DNA of 64,000 nucleotides from Lethocerus indicus (GCA_019843655.1 JACDQD010000003.1:13766925-13830924); one strand, 5' to 3'. Positions 38,845-52,677 are shown, numbered from the stretch's first letter. Made by a program: numbers and translations. Notes: generated by a model not told the origin, from the letters alone.

Positions 38845-39992
38845 AATATTAAGTAGCACTTATTAATAAATTAAAATACGTTATTAATATCGAATGTCAA
38901 GTGGATTTTCGTTTATTTTTTATCCTCCTTCTGTCATTTTTTTCAGGTAATAAACATGACGATAATCATATTATAAAAGTTCCAGTAACCACTCTACTCT
39001 ATTGAATGCGGAGGTATTTAATTAAAAGTTTAATTAAATATTGCCTAGGATTGTTCGGAATGTTTCCACAAACAATATTAAATAGCTTCCGGGTAAAATA
39101 AAATTTAAAACTATACTATATTTTATTTTAGTATTATAATCGTGGATTCACCATGTTTCCGTATTACTTTACTTTGTAATTTTAGAGTTATTAATCGGCC
39201 AAATAATTTGGAGAGCTTAATACATATAGGCATAATAATCAACTGGTGCAAGTATTTTCGGTAATTTCTAAATCAGGACAGGTCCCGACAATACAAGACA
39301 AGTAGGCGATTTGCCGAAAGTCACATCCGAAGAAAAATTAAGGAAGGGATAACAAAAAGGACAAAGTGATAAAGAGATATAGACCGGCGGATAGCGGAGA
39401 ATTCATTATGGTTTGAAACTACTGGGAGGCTGATAAACTGCTAGCGTTTACGCTGCACATCGACTTATTTATATTATTGACACCTCCCGGGGGCGTTCCG
39501 ACGTTTCTCGTTTCCTCCGAAAACCTAAGTGGGTTTTTACTCCGGTTCTGAAATATTTAAACGGACCGCCTTTCGGGCGCCTTACGACAAATCGCGGCCC
39601 CGGCTAATTGCCCGCGATGAGCGGCCGTTAAGCGGCTGTTAACGGGTTTCAGTCACCGTCGAGTCCCCAACAAACGTGTTAGCGTAAAATTCGAGCCTAA
39701 TATATGATCGAGAGACCGCCGGGTTCTGGTCCCTATTCGAAACCAATGAACTACAAGCTCTGAGAGAATGGGGAACTAATCGTGAATGGACTAGCGGGCA
39801 AGGTTTATCACGATAGAACAATTGGAGAACACCCGTTCGGTTTGAATTTATTTATCCGCCGTCCAATACTTTTGACTGACGGATGGTTGACGGCAGTGGA
39901 CCGTCAGAGAGAAGCTGGACCAATAAATAACGAGTTTGAGTGATATCACTCACAGGAGCCAAGAAAAGGCCTAGTAAATATACCCTTAAAAT

Positions 39993-40013
39993 ACGCAGGT
40001 TTTCCACCTGCGT
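39993..40013. repeat. Hairpin, 8-bp GC-rich stem, 5-nt loop
   Basis: ACGCAGGT and ACCTGCGT enclose TTTCC. It is a perfect stem with no T-run or gene end beside it, so I do not read it as a terminator. Confidence 0.85.
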
Positions 40014-40866
40014 CCCAGGGTTTATTGGCGAAAGTGAAGATCGACCAGGAATGGGGTTTTCTATCCTGCGTGTAGCACCTATTAGGATTACCACTACGCA
40101 TGTACTTTTAATAGCTGTATTATGTATAATACACTGAAGATCGGATACTTCACAAGAAACCGACATCCTTATCATGGTTTTTTCAAGCATTCCAAACCAA
40201 CATAATTGTGTTCCGGACTATATAAATGGTACAATTCTACTGATGGTTGAGAGAAACCGAAATCAGTTTCGCTTAGGACCAGAAAATAGAGAGGAGACAG
40301 AAAATACCGCTAGTGAAATTCTTGACCTTTCTCCTCTTATCCGGCCGTTTCGTGCAAGGGATCCTTCCGGTTATTCAGAAGTTTTACCTAAATGTCCCTG
40401 TTCCCAAACTAAGTTCACCATGATGGGGTTGTTTTTCTAAAAGTTTTAAGTGGAAACGTGGACGATTGCGGCGGAGTTTGAGCGATTAATTTGGTTCGGG
40501 GTGACTGAAGCAATTGTACAAGACCTCAGGGTTAAGATAATAATAATAGACTCAGTCCACGTCCAATGCGAGCTATACTCGTATACTAACCAGCAACAAT
40601 AATCCGAATCATCTTTAGAATCCAGGAAAACAAATTTTAAATTGATTGAAAATAGGCAAACCGCAGTTAGGAGTGGAGCTCAAATAACTTGAGAAATCTT
40701 TTCACAATTTATTTCACCTCCAACAAATACGATGAGCCTAAATCCGAAAGCAACTACAACTGATTGTGGCTGCAAGTATGAGCGGCTTAAACTGGGCTCA
40801 TTCCGGGTGGCCCATTCATTACTTTTCAGTTTAATATAAATTTAAATTAATCACATGTTCTTGCTT

Positions 40867-40888
40867 TATATATATATATATATATATA
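40867..40888. repeat. (TA)11 microsatellite
   Basis: This is a pure 22-nt TA tract. Confidence 0.93.
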
Positions 40889-42410
40889 AAAGCCGTGGAA
40901 TGTATTTTCCTTTTTCTTTGTTAGCTGTATATTTGACTATGTATGTATATTTATCATGTAAAGTGTGAATAAAACTAAAACATTTTTATTCACTCGAAAA
41001 AGAAGCGGAACCGATTTTTCATTTTAATGTTTCACTGGGGTCCCTAAGAAGTCAATGATCTCACTTGGCCGTTACCCTGTCCACGTTTAGAATTGAAGCG
41101 ACCTACTTCCAGCATCGTTACGGTCTTCGCAGTCGAGTACTGAATTCTTGTGTAATAAAAACTTGCTCGGTTATGACGGAAAGATCTTCCCGAAAATACG
41201 TTATAAATTTTAAGGAGGGGTTATTTCGCTACTGGGAACGGGGGAAAGTTCTGAATAAACAAACGAAGGAGGCCGACTGAACAGACGTCTGTGGAGATTA
41301 TCCATTTACGAGATAATATCCCGTCTCATAACTTCGGATATTGCCTTTCAAATTATTCCCGATTCATTTGGGACTGTGATAGGCTCCTATATTTTTGATA
41401 ATTCTAAAAATTTTCCAATCGTTTCTTAAATGTGGAGGTCGATATGAAAAACTCTATTAATGATACTGATAATGGTAATTCTTCTGTTAACACATATTAT
41501 GAACGAGGTTTAGGTCTGGGCTTCGGATAATTTTGATTAATAATAATTTATTATTCTTTGTCTCCTCGCATATAGTGTATCCACGCGATGCGCTGAAAAA
41601 CGAAAATCATCCCAAGGTAAATACAATAGAGGTAAATATATATTTAATATTCCCCCGGTAGGGCGGGGTCAAGAGTTTTCATAGGAGGACGAGATTAAAC
41701 GGGGGTCGGATAGAAATTCTCAGCGCCGGGAGGACTACGTGACCGGGGGCAGAGCCCTCGCCCGCCCCCGGGTAATGAGCTCTCCGCCCCCGGGAGCCCC
41801 ATTTCCATAAGGCCCGTTTTTATAACGGGTCCCTGTCGGCCCAGCGTTGCCCGTCGATTTTTTTCCTCCGGAACTGAAAAAACAGTTCATCTCCGCCATT
41901 TGAAACGGATCACTGTTTTTACACTCCTCCCCCAATGTTTTTAGAACCCCCTCTATAGCCCCGCTGTAACAACCGATGAAGGGAAAGATCCCCTGCTATC
42001 AACCCGCCTTCAGGGTTGCTCGAATTTCGGGTTCGTCGATCCTTTGAAATTTCCACTATAGAGAGTTGAGTCAACTGATCCCGCTGTTGTAAGCGGACCG
42101 ACAGGCTAATAGGACGCCGCCCAACGGAACGCTAGATACGGAGATTGGCAGCGCTGCACGATTTTCCATTTGCTAAATAGTTCAGACACCGCTGTTTTAA
42201 TAGAAAATCATTTACTATAACATCATTAGTGTCGTACGCAGTCAGTAACGTGACGTCAGTTTTAATTCAAATAATATTATAGACGGAAAAATAGTCTTTA
42301 ATTTGTATCCTACCCTACACGATTTTTATATCGGAACATTGAAGCAGTGATAATATTCTCGGACGTGTCGCCTGTCCGTATACAACCATTTTAAAGCATA
42401 TATGCATGTA

Positions 42411-42428
42411 TATACCTATATAGGTATA
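42411..42428. repeat. 18-bp perfect palindrome
   Basis: TATACCTATATAGGTATA is self-complementary and lies within a stretch of TA-rich alternating sequence. Confidence 0.88.
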
Positions 42429-45400
42429 CAGATATCTATATTTAGGGCACATATTTATTATCATCGCTGTAGTATCATAACTGTTGCGACGTAAACACGT
42501 TACAGATAGACATAACGTAAACATGGTTAAACCTCCCACTACCCAGTATCAAATTGTAAACATTTTAACCGAGGATAATATTACAGGGCAACGGATCAAG
42601 CAATTAAAATTTAAACTATACAGTTGCTTCTATTTAACCCAGAAATTCTTAGCTGTACACGTTAGCACTGCGCCTTAGCAGAGAGGATTACCACAAAGCC
42701 AGTCCCACAAAATGTGGAGGTCAACTTGATTATTTATTTTAATTAATTTATCGATTGATAATCGTTTAATTAAAAACGAGGTAAACATTTTATACAGTGT
42801 TGCACACACTACACAAGCTATACAAAGTAATTGAGGAGCGGAAAAATAATCGGTATAGGGCGGCCTGCTTCGCATTTCCATGGAACGTATTTGCACAATA
42901 TATACAACACTGGTGTTCGTCAAACCGTAAATTCGAGTTGAAATAAAATCAGTGAGTGGAATTTCCTGTTCTTTCAAGTGCATAAACCGTGTCCTTACCT
43001 TTTATTAAACATTTGTTCAATCAGAAAATGTTGGTAGAGTGACATTCCAAATGCTTTTAATGTTACCAAATTTATCTAATTATTATTCTCAAACCGCTTG
43101 TTACAATATAATTGTAAAAGGTATCATTACAGATATCCACACATTTATATCCTGTTAATTCAAGGAAAATTATCTGAAACTTCTTACAACGCTCATACAA
43201 AGTTTAGAAGGCTACAAAGATAGCTAGATCCAGCCTTTTGATACCTTGTTAGTAACGATTCCATCTTTTCACTTTTAAAAGGCAGCATTCATTACCGAAA
43301 AATTCAGTTCACAGGAACACTATAGTCGCACTGTGTACGAATGGTGTATATGACATCTGTACGAGAGGCGACGCGAAAGGGCGAAACTGATCTTGGTCTG
43401 TTTCCAAACAAGCAGGAGTGGTATCTCAATGCTGCTAGCATTTAAAAACGTTGTTTTTATAACTAACGAACTGCGATAAATACAGCGACTCTGACATATT
43501 GCCGAGTATCACAGTTCGTCAACCTATAATACCACTGCATGGTAGTATGACGCGGACATGACCAGTAAATATTCATGGCTACCTGCAATGACTCGAAGTC
43601 CGCCCGATAAAATATCCCCCTTTACGGCTTATCTGTACCGCACTACTAATTCGCCTTGAAATAACAAATTAAAGGGGGTGGGAGTAGTAAACAAGGCTGG
43701 GTGTGTTTAGAGACAGCCATAAATCATGAAACACCAAAACGGCGATTGAGGGGCCTTCCATGGGGAGGCCGGATCGCTTTCGTGACCGGATTTAGTTATG
43801 GGGGAAGGAAAGGATATTTTTGTAATAACCGGGAGAGAATACAGAAGGGGAATAATCATTAAGCCTGCACCCCCGAGCCGTCAGACCCTCGCAAGTTTGA
43901 AAATTTACAAACGTCGCACTGCGTACAAATATATCTTCCCCCAAAATGACAGCCTAGAACCCCTCTGGATAACAAATAAATTTAACATTCGTCCCTCCTT
44001 CTAAGGACCGAATGCATATGAAAGTCTTGATAAAGTATCCTATGCGCATATTTTGACTAATGCTTCCACGAAAACAAATAATTATTTCGTTGTAAACACG
44101 ACATATGAATCTTCAAATAAGACTTAACCTTACCTTGAGATATTTTACAGTGCAATGATCTGGGTACGATGAAATGATATGTATGTTTATAGATAAGTGT
44201 TTTATTTTGAAATTTTGATTTCGATTATTAAAACTATCAAATCACCAGGGAATTTGTGCTCCATTCATATCTTTAAACAGTTTCATTCAAATAAACACAA
44301 CCTAATATAGTGTGTACGCTTAGACAATTATTAACAGTAATTATTTTTCAACAGTTTTTCTCTCCAGATTTTTTGTTGAAACTTTATGACTAGTTCTGAA
44401 CTCATGATAGTCCGACCCCATATGTAACCATGATTATAAATTAAGAGTTATTAATTATTTTTTGGAGTTTTCTTAAAATTGACTGTACTATGATGATAAG
44501 TATGAAGATAAGTACTATTTATAATGGAAGAGAGTCGAAAAGGGAGCATGTTTCGCAATGGCCCTAAAACACATAAAACGTAGATGGGAGTCAATTCAGA
44601 TATGCGATAAACCTGGAGGGCCCAACTCCATTGCAGCGAATTAGCATTTGCTTTCTTAATATTTCAGAAAAGTTTCCGCTCCGCGACAAAATTGTTCAGG
44701 CATTGCGACGGAAAGCCGTTTGTAAACCGAAATAAGTTCCGAGTTATATCATACATAATCAGCAGAAGCGTTTGATTATGTTCATGGTCTGGATTGTATT
44801 TTTGAATAACAAACCAAGTTTCTCCTAGCTAAGGTCTCGACCGCGAGTGAAAGGAGGAAAAGTGTGGTCCGCGTTTCTCCAATTGCACAGCTGAATTCTT
44901 TATGCAATAATTTATTTCTTTCTCCTTAGGCCTCAGTCCGCCAACCTCCTTTCCTGCCTCAACGATAGTCGAAAATTTATAATAAGCGCAAACCGAATTC
45001 ACCATCAACTCCTGCTTACCCCCTTCGAGTATAGAACAGTCCTAATACTCGAGGAATTCATGTTGCAATAAATTATATTCTCGTGGGGTTTTAACGTCTG
45101 AATTTAAATATTACTTTATTTTGGGTTTTTTTCGGAAATTTATTGAATCAGACTGCTTAGATAATAGGAAAGGTCTATAAATATTACTAATGTTTGCAGA
45201 ATTACAGAAGTTCAATTTTCTTCCCAAGTTTACCTCCACATGGCTCTGTTGATAAGCCACTACGAAACCGGGATGTAAATCAGTGTCCCGTTTTTGACCT
45301 CCGATCATAAATATGGACCCAATCATGTTCCGTACAATACCTGCCCGTTACTTTGGAAACACTTGTGAAATTAATTTTCATTCTCGACGGAGTCTGGTGG

Positions 45401-48400
45401 TCAACATGCAACAATTATATCGAGATTCATATTTATATCTAGTTTTGAAAGTACTGTAGTTCGCTCATTTTTGATTAAATGGAACGTCCGATGGTAACAC
45501 TGTACTGCTTCGAAAAGATATGATATTACAATTGAATTCGACGTCAAAGGGAGACGTGGGAGGGGGGGCTGGCTCTGAACGCTTTTATAAGGGAAAATAA
45601 TCCCACATTAATAGAGTACGTGTGAATAATTCGAAATAACGTAAAATTTGTGGTGAAAGCCGATTTATAAAAGAAATTAATTAACAAGTTAAAACTGTAA
45701 CTGATTAAAACATTTTGTTCCCGTCTTTCACATTGACAATGTGAATTATTTTCTCTAACTTTTATAATATTATAAACTATATACGCATATTCAATGTATA
45801 TGTCATGCGAATTTTTAGTCCCATATGACATACTATAATGAAATACGAGTAAATGAATGTACTAATTAATTGTTTGTTAAATTAACTAGAGAATAAAACC
45901 TTCTAACGAGGTCTGGAACAAGTAGGGGGAAAGGAGTAAAAAGCAATTCGAAGCCGAGCTAAACGTACATAATTCGGAACGGAGTGGGTTTGGATAGGCG
46001 GGGCGCGGCTATTTTCGTTCGATAGGCGGGCGTCCAGAATTTATTGGCTTCCGCCTCGTAACTTGAACATAATGCAGGGACCCCTCCTGTATTGATACCG
46101 GGTGCGTTATATGGGGCCCCTCCCCCTTGGAGGAGGGTCACACTTCATGTCTGGCCCTACAGTGGCGGCCCCGGCCGACTCGCCTGTATATACACACGTA
46201 TACATACGCCACTGTGCGGGGCCGCGTACAACAAAGGAACTGAGTGCGGAATCGTGTAGGGCATTCAATAAGTTGTTAATACTAATAGCGTGAGGCCCCT
46301 CCCTACTGCTTCCCAACGCCCGGTACATCTCCGTCCACTACGACAATGGAGCCCACTCGGCCGCCGAGAACTCGAACCGAATATATCCCGATGGTTGCCA
46401 ATTTATCCCCATTCTCTCGCCTACTACACCGCTCTACTTAATATTTCATTGTCATAATAAATACGCCGATCTCGTATTATCTAATTTTGGATTATATTTG
46501 TGGATTTTGCATTTCGATAACATATCGCGAGTATTTCAACATTCTCCTTGAGTATATAACGTATTCGTTTAGAAAAAATTAGAAAAGGAGATCGGTCAGT
46601 TTTTATTGGAATCCGTTATTAATACTGACGCTAAGATCCGGTACAAGAGGTGGAGATATCGTGTCACATGTCAAAAAGGATCATCTCAAGTTAGATATGA
46701 AGCACGAAAACACCGGAGGTCGCAGTCCGAGCTCACGGCTCTGCTCGATCGGGGATGTCTAAGAATTTTAAACTAACCGAAACATTGCCGACACATCTCG
46801 GGAAGTGACGCCGTCTTGTCGGCGAAAGGTGACTCAGACAGGCGAAAAGTAACGGATGGGACGGGAATAAGTTGGATTTAAGGAAGAGCGAAGACCCGGG
46901 AAAGTTGAGGAGAACAAAACGTGGGGGATCTAACCCGACGGGACAGAAAATGGGGACTGCAGCCCAGATTTATTCGGGCTAAGCCGCGATTCACATTTGC
47001 ACCATACTCATACCTGTATGAACGCTGTATGCATTCATAGTCCCGTTATCTTGATGGACCAAAGGTATACTTCGGTTCTGTCCTAGATAACTGTTTAACC
47101 GAAGCAATATAAAAATCAAACCCCTTTATCGTGCACTGTCACAAATTAGATTGAGGATTTAGTTTTAAATGTTTTCAATTCAAGCATTTTACTTGTTATG
47201 TTCACGGTTTGTGTCACTGGTAGGTTAATGCGGGCTCGCCCAAGGCGAGTGGTAATTATTGCACAATATTGTCCATTGTCTAACATATGATTAAACAAGT
47301 ATAAAATTACATAAATTCATTATTTCAACGAGTCCAACAAGTTTCTATGGCAAATTTATATAAGTACGGTGGTATAAATCTGACATAACTAATAAATCTA
47401 GGATCCGTCAAGGAGTAGACTTGTACTGTAATTACGTGTCGGGGAAAAGTTCGTGCATTAATATCTGTTCCCAAGTCGCCGTAAATTTTCAGATGAAAGC
47501 TCGGAGGTGAAAAAGAGAAGGGGCTCAGCGATAGAGGTTTTAATGAACGGGAACACGATTACAGAAGACCCGAGTGGGGGTGGATCGTCACGGGGCGCGC
47601 TGACGGCAGGTAGGAGATAAAACGGCCGACAGACGAGTGGGACAAAATTAAATTTTAATACCTGCGGATAATAACTGCGCCACTACAGGGAAGCGAATTT
47701 TTGAAATAAATCAAGATCTATATGATCACAACTTTCCCTAATGGTGTGACGGAAACATTTTTAAATCACCGATCGCATTCTAGTCTCTGCCCAAGTATGT
47801 CTCCAGTGATGTCTGGCATCGTTTACCCGTGAAATCCACCAGTGACACCAGATAGGGGGCACTATAGCACTGCCGTATAGGCCCCCAGTTTTTTGTTCCC
47901 TGTGTAGAAACAAATTACGCACCAACATATAACACAAGTGCTAAAACATTACAGTGCATACCTCGAGTGCACAATTACAAGTACACAGTTTAATGCGATC
48001 ATACTAAAAGTGTATATGTATAGGTGTGAGGTAGGGTGGGAAGATAGGAGCTAATGGACAGGAACACTGAACAAAATAGCGACCAGTGGAAGCTATTTCC
48101 CTGTATGATTTCATTATATTTATCGTTATGGAGGTGAGGATTTTTCTATGTAATTATGCGCCATATTGAACTCGCGATAAGAGCGAGTCTATTGAAAAAT
48201 CGCACAAAATGGATTAATCCTTTCGCTATCTTCTTGGTGACCATCTAATCGCCTAATCCAGTGTGAATAGGTTTCCTGTAGCTTTCGCGTTCTTCTGTCT
48301 CCCGTCGCTGGTTTGGTCTTTTGCTAGCAAATGAAACGAGAAACGAAACAAAACGCGAAAACTACAATATTCCAACCACTCGCGAACACAAAAAAGGTAT

Positions 48401-49452
48401 TCCAAACAGAACAGGTTTCGTTTCCCCTGCCCAATAAACACAAGTAATATCTCTACATATAGTAGGGTTGTCTTGTCTGAATTTAAATAATTGCTTCCAG
48501 TATATTCACCGCAATTTATAATATACTGTACACGTGTCAATTTCACAGTGCTAACATTAAGATTGCTTAAATTCTGGCGAAGATTAGATCCGAAAATATT
48601 TACCAGACATATCAGTGAAAACTAATATTTTTGGTACTTACCATATTGACGTGGAAGTTAAAATATACATAATTACGCCTAACATATGTTGTATCTTATT
48701 CCTCATTCGATATATAGCACTGTTTTCCTGGTATAAATTAAAAATAACAGACTGAGATCATAATAAATAATTTACTAAAAGAAGCCGTAAGTAAAAATAA
48801 TAAATATAATAAAATAAACACTATAATATAGTAATATATAATTGATGATTAACAATACGAGCAAAACTATATATTTACAGTACGGGGCCATACTATTTCC
48901 ATCAGAGGAAACTGAAAAAAGTAACTCCATGATATCATTTTTTCATTAAAATTCTTGAAATGATTAATTCCTATGTCAGCTTAGTATTCTGAAATCACTA
49001 CTATAATTATTGCTAGTACAAAATATTGGGGGCTTCGCCCCAAGCCGAAGTAGCTTTGGAATGTCGGAGGCGGACTGAAAATGAAGAGGACGTGTTAATA
49101 TTAGACGCGTTCTATACACATAATGGCCCATACGAGGGTTTATAATGTATGCAAATTAACTCCCGCCGCGTCTTGAGGATGCACTCAACCCGGGCCAAGC
49201 CGCACAGCGTTTTACGAACGTCAATAGTGCCTACGGAATTCGATTTGTGGCTCCCTGCGTCTAGCATCCTTTATACCGTGGGTTTCGAAAACTTGCAGGA
49301 CCGGTCTATTTCGTAATTAATATTTCAGTAAACCCAATACATGGTCGCGTAAATTCGACGGTTGAAAAAGATGTCAGGTATCGATTTACTTACCGATTTA
49401 AACATCGTCCCTATTGTAGCTCTTCAGATCTGTTGAAATTTCAGTACCCGTT

Positions 49453-49461
49453 AGTACAATT
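49453..49461. repeat. Target-site duplication at the 3' (A-tail) end of the LINE
   Basis: AGTACAATT lies next to the T-run (the A-tail on the minus strand) and is repeated exactly at 50066-50074 next to the 5' truncation point. A 9-bp exact duplication bracketing a truncated LINE and its A-rich tail is the expected mark of target-primed reverse transcription. Confidence 0.75.
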
Positions 49462-50065
49462 CATTTTTTTATAACCTTTTTTTATTTTGTACAATCAACA
49501 AAATATAATTTAGGTTATAAGTACAAGTGCTGACTTTTTTTCACATGTTTTTCGTGATAAGGAACCACCCAAAGATGGCACTTTTCACGCAAGAACAATT
49601 ATAGTCTAAGGGCTAAGAAGATCTCTAGGCCAGCGGCGTTTATGGATGGGTAAGAGAGGAAAGGGACTGAACGAGTGGATTAGGATGAGGAGAAAGGCGG
49701 GAGTGGAAGTTCAGGAACCGAGATTTTGTGACTTCGTCGACTGTCGGTATGTTGAGGTCATGGTGGATTGTGTGGTTAGAAACATACCAGGGAGCATTAA
49801 GGTTGGTACGAAGGACTTTTGATTGAAATCTCTGGATGCGGGCGATGTTGGATGTCTTGGTGGAACCTTATAGCTCTATACCGTGTGTCCATGTCGGTTT
49901 AAGTATCGCTTTGTAAATTGTCAGTTTCTTACTTAAGGACAATTTGATGTCCGTTTTAGTAATGGCCTTAAGAGTCCAAATTATTGTCGATTCTTTTGAG
50001 TCGGGTATGGGGATTCCACATGAGTCGTTTGTCCAGGTGGAGCCCAAGATAGCGAATATGTTGTG
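49462..50065 (-). mobile_element. 5'-truncated, decayed Jockey-like LINE (ORF2 C-terminal end)
   Basis: On the minus strand the segment encodes the end of a non-LTR retrotransposon reverse transcriptase. From 50054 downward it reads YLGLHLDKRLMWNPH, the block after the catalytic RT core in Jockey-clade ORF2. After a stop (49970-49968) and a one-base frame change it continues KLTIYKAILKPTWTHGIEL, then a TAA where the family has Trp in the LWG motif (seen here as L-stop-G), then RIQRFQSKVLR, NAPWYVSNHTIHHDLNIPTV and LSPHPNPLVQSL. A stop follows near 49640. A roughly 170-bp 3' UTR leads to an A-rich end (A-run, GGTTAT, A-run). The element is flanked by a 9-bp repeat, AGTACAATT, on both sides. 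It starts deep inside ORF2, so it is a 5'-truncated copy (about 0.6 kb of an element that is usually 4-5 kb), dead since insertion or soon after. Confidence 0.88.
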
Positions 50066-50074
50066 AGTACAATT
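50066..50074. repeat. Target-site duplication at the 5' end of the LINE
   Basis: This is a second exact copy of AGTACAATT, directly abutting the first base of recognisable ORF2 sequence. It fixes the insertion boundaries of the Jockey-like fragment. Confidence 0.75.
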
Positions 50075-51540
50075 AATGGAAAGTGGTAATAAAAATAAAT
50101 CAAATATTGTGTAAGCATTCCCGCATATTGTGCGTTATTAATAAATTTATCGAAATTTGTAAACTATTGCTGAGAAAAACAGGAGAGAAAAGGACATGAA
50201 TTACGTCAAATATTCCCGAATTTTTCCAACAAACTTTGTTCGCCGTAATTATTCTATTCATGTTTCTGGCCACACTTCTAGGACGGTCATTACTGGGTAC
50301 ATTGCCGATAGCTGATTCTTGATTTGGCCGGTTCTGTCGAGGGTGTTGAACAGTCGGACTAATTTCGAAGCTTGCCGGGCAAGGGTGGGTCGGCGCCGTT
50401 TAATTAATAACGTCGCCGCCCCCGAGCCCCCCCCCCTGTCCCTCGATCCGTCTTTGTGGGAGGACACTGTCCACATAGACGGCCGTTCGTTCCGACGTTT
50501 CCTCGCCCCCAGTACCCCAGCTATTAATCATGCCGCCGTGGAAACGGACACGGTTTGTTCAACGGGGGGATCTATTTAAAGGCAAATATTTAAGGCTCGT
50601 TTGAAGACCTCAACGAGCTCAATTGATTTAAACGTCTACTGGGGAGTATTCCTAATTACAGTAACAGTCTGCAGTATTACAACAGCATAAGCTGTATTTT
50701 TCCCTTGTATGTGAATAATTATCCCTTAATGTATTTCTACAGGGAAATCTTTTGAGGGGGATTAATGATGATGAGACCGAATCTCAGGAGAGAGGCTGAC
50801 TGTTAGTGGGTAGTGGGTGTTAACGACGGTGGGTTCTACCGCTTGTTTACTGGCGATCCCACTCCCAACCTCCTCTTTCAAGGCGTACGTTTCTTTACTA
50901 GTTTCTATTGCCTTAACATTTGGATCATTCTCAGTTAATAACTATAAATATTGGCCGATAGTAAATTAGAAGACGGATTAAATGTTCTTCGTGTTGTTCA
51001 TCTCGGTATGCACTGGTATTACTTAGTTTTCAAAATGTGTTGGCCCGAAAGGAATGGGTATCTACGATTTAATAAAATACAAAACTATTTCTTATTTAAG
51101 AAGCGAAATGCCAGTCGTTTTTCTTCGTTAGTATTTTTAGAACTTTGAACTCACAGCGACTTCCAATTTCAAGGGCTATGCACTTATCGGAATTGAGCTT
51201 CAAAAATAAAACTCGTTTCAACACAGGATTTTATTGTCAATTCTCCAGTAAAAAGCTTCTTATAAAACCCTGTTTATTCTTGTTCCTTTCGCATAGCTGC
51301 AACAGACGGATAATACAGGAACAGAAATACAGGATTTCTTCACATCATTTTGAAGCTACCATGTCACTGTCAGTGAATTTCGAATAATCGAAGCAATAAA
51401 GTATTTAAATTTAGATTTATATTAATGCTAAATATGCAGACACTACCTAATCTCACTACGTACGATGGCACAAAATATCTGATGTCACACAGTAAAAGTT
51501 TTATTAATAACGTGTATGAAGAGAAAAGTATTTTTTAATT

Positions 51541-51597
51541 CGGCTAGAGCGTGTGCAGACTGATCCGCGGGTTTGATTCCATCCGCTGCAAGCCTAC
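51541..51597 (+). mobile_element. tRNA-like (SINE head?) remnant
   Basis: CGGCTAGAGCGTG (51541) resembles an A box or D-arm end, and GGGTTTGATTCC (51569-51580) differs from the B-box consensus mainly by T for C. The run TAGAGCGTG..GATCCGCGGGTTTGATTCC has the order of a tRNA anticodon-to-T arm but is too short between the boxes. No cloverleaf is possible and no A-rich tail follows closely. Confidence 0.27.
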
Positions 51598-52115
51598 TCG
51601 CGAAGGGTTCCATTAAAATTCAGACCCCTTCAACGGATTACGATCTAAATATCTTTCATTCATTCTTCTGTCCAGAGTAAGTTCGTTCAGCCTTACAAAA
51701 AGGCTCGTTGGAAAGCCTTTATGATTTATATGACTTGTTGTTACCGGCAATGATGTATGGGCCGTTAGCCAACCTCCAATATGTTTTTCGGATTACGTTT
51801 AAAGTAAACGATTCCTGTTATCGCCATTAATCCAATATGCAAGGGTGCGAAGCTGTATTTTTCGCGACTCCCAATATTTCTCCCCGGGGTGTAGAGAAGG
51901 AGGTCACAGTTCAGGAGAAGGACGTTCCACCGTGTAAGATTTACAAGCCCGAGCGGGCTGATAACAATCCACAAATCAATGCTCCCCTCTCGCCTCAGCC
52001 TTTATTATTAATTACAGTCAATCCACGCCTTATTCACGCTGCTTTCAGCAAAAAAAAGAAAAGAAAATCGCTGTTTTGTTTTTCCAATGCTCATGCCTAT
52101 GATTTATTGATTTAG

Positions 52116-52169
52116 TACAATTAAAAACATAAGTACAATTAATAATAAAATTACAATTAATAATAATTC
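52116..52169. repeat. Three-copy tandem repeat, 18-bp unit
   Basis: The units begin at 52116, 52134 and 52152, each starting TACAATTAA and ending in AT-rich variants (AAACATAAG, TAATAAAAT, TAATAATTC). Confidence 0.85.
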
Positions 52170-52677
52170 ATTGAACATGGGGACGTGACCCGTCTGTATC
52201 CTATTTGGATTCCAGAACTAGTTTTGAACCAGTATTAACTAATAGTACCGCAGTGTGAGGAAGCAAGATGAATTCGAACATTGCCAGGGAACTTCATAGT
52301 CTATTCTAACTTCCTATAGCTAAAGGCCATAGAGAGATCCTATTTCAGTACAAATATGCTGTTGCTTTTTTCTCCCCACAGGAACTTCGGCTTGATGTAT
52401 GACGTTTTTTATAGCAAATACCACTAACTCTACTTTTTCAACTGAGACTATCTGTTCCGGCCACAAAATTAACGACCTCTTCAAGTCCATTTTCAAGTAC
52501 AAACTATGGAAAAAAATGGAAATATCACACCAACGTAATCACTGTAAGGCTCAATTGTCGTATACAACATTTTGTTTATACCAAAAACAGGAATTTGTCA
52601 ATGGACAACAGGAAAACAAGTTAATAGATTGATGACGAATAGGTCGATTTGCACTGGTATAAGGGTAGGTCATAATT

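Larger units (their letters stand above)
37377..49452. other. Non-coding stretch
   Basis: Islets lie at about 37560-37780, 39480-39660, 41650-42000, 43560-43930, 45960-46390, 46640-47000 and 47460-47640. A plus-strand acceptor-like TTGCTTTCTTAATATTTCAG at 44648-44667 opens a 35-codon phase-0 frame (44668-44775), compatible in phase with the donor at 37376 but otherwise unsupported. Confidence 0.45.

Noticed and set aside
38917..38946. Excellent acceptor-like tract TCTGTCATTTTTTTCAG, plus strand
   Set aside because: The DNA after it has no open frame and reads directly as CAG|GTAATA. No exon can be defined.
41735..41899. 54-codon Gly-rich minus-strand frame starting MAEMNCFFSSGGKK
   Set aside because: The islet is so GC-rich that long frames are expected. 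The start context is only fair and there is no splice signal or promoter motif.
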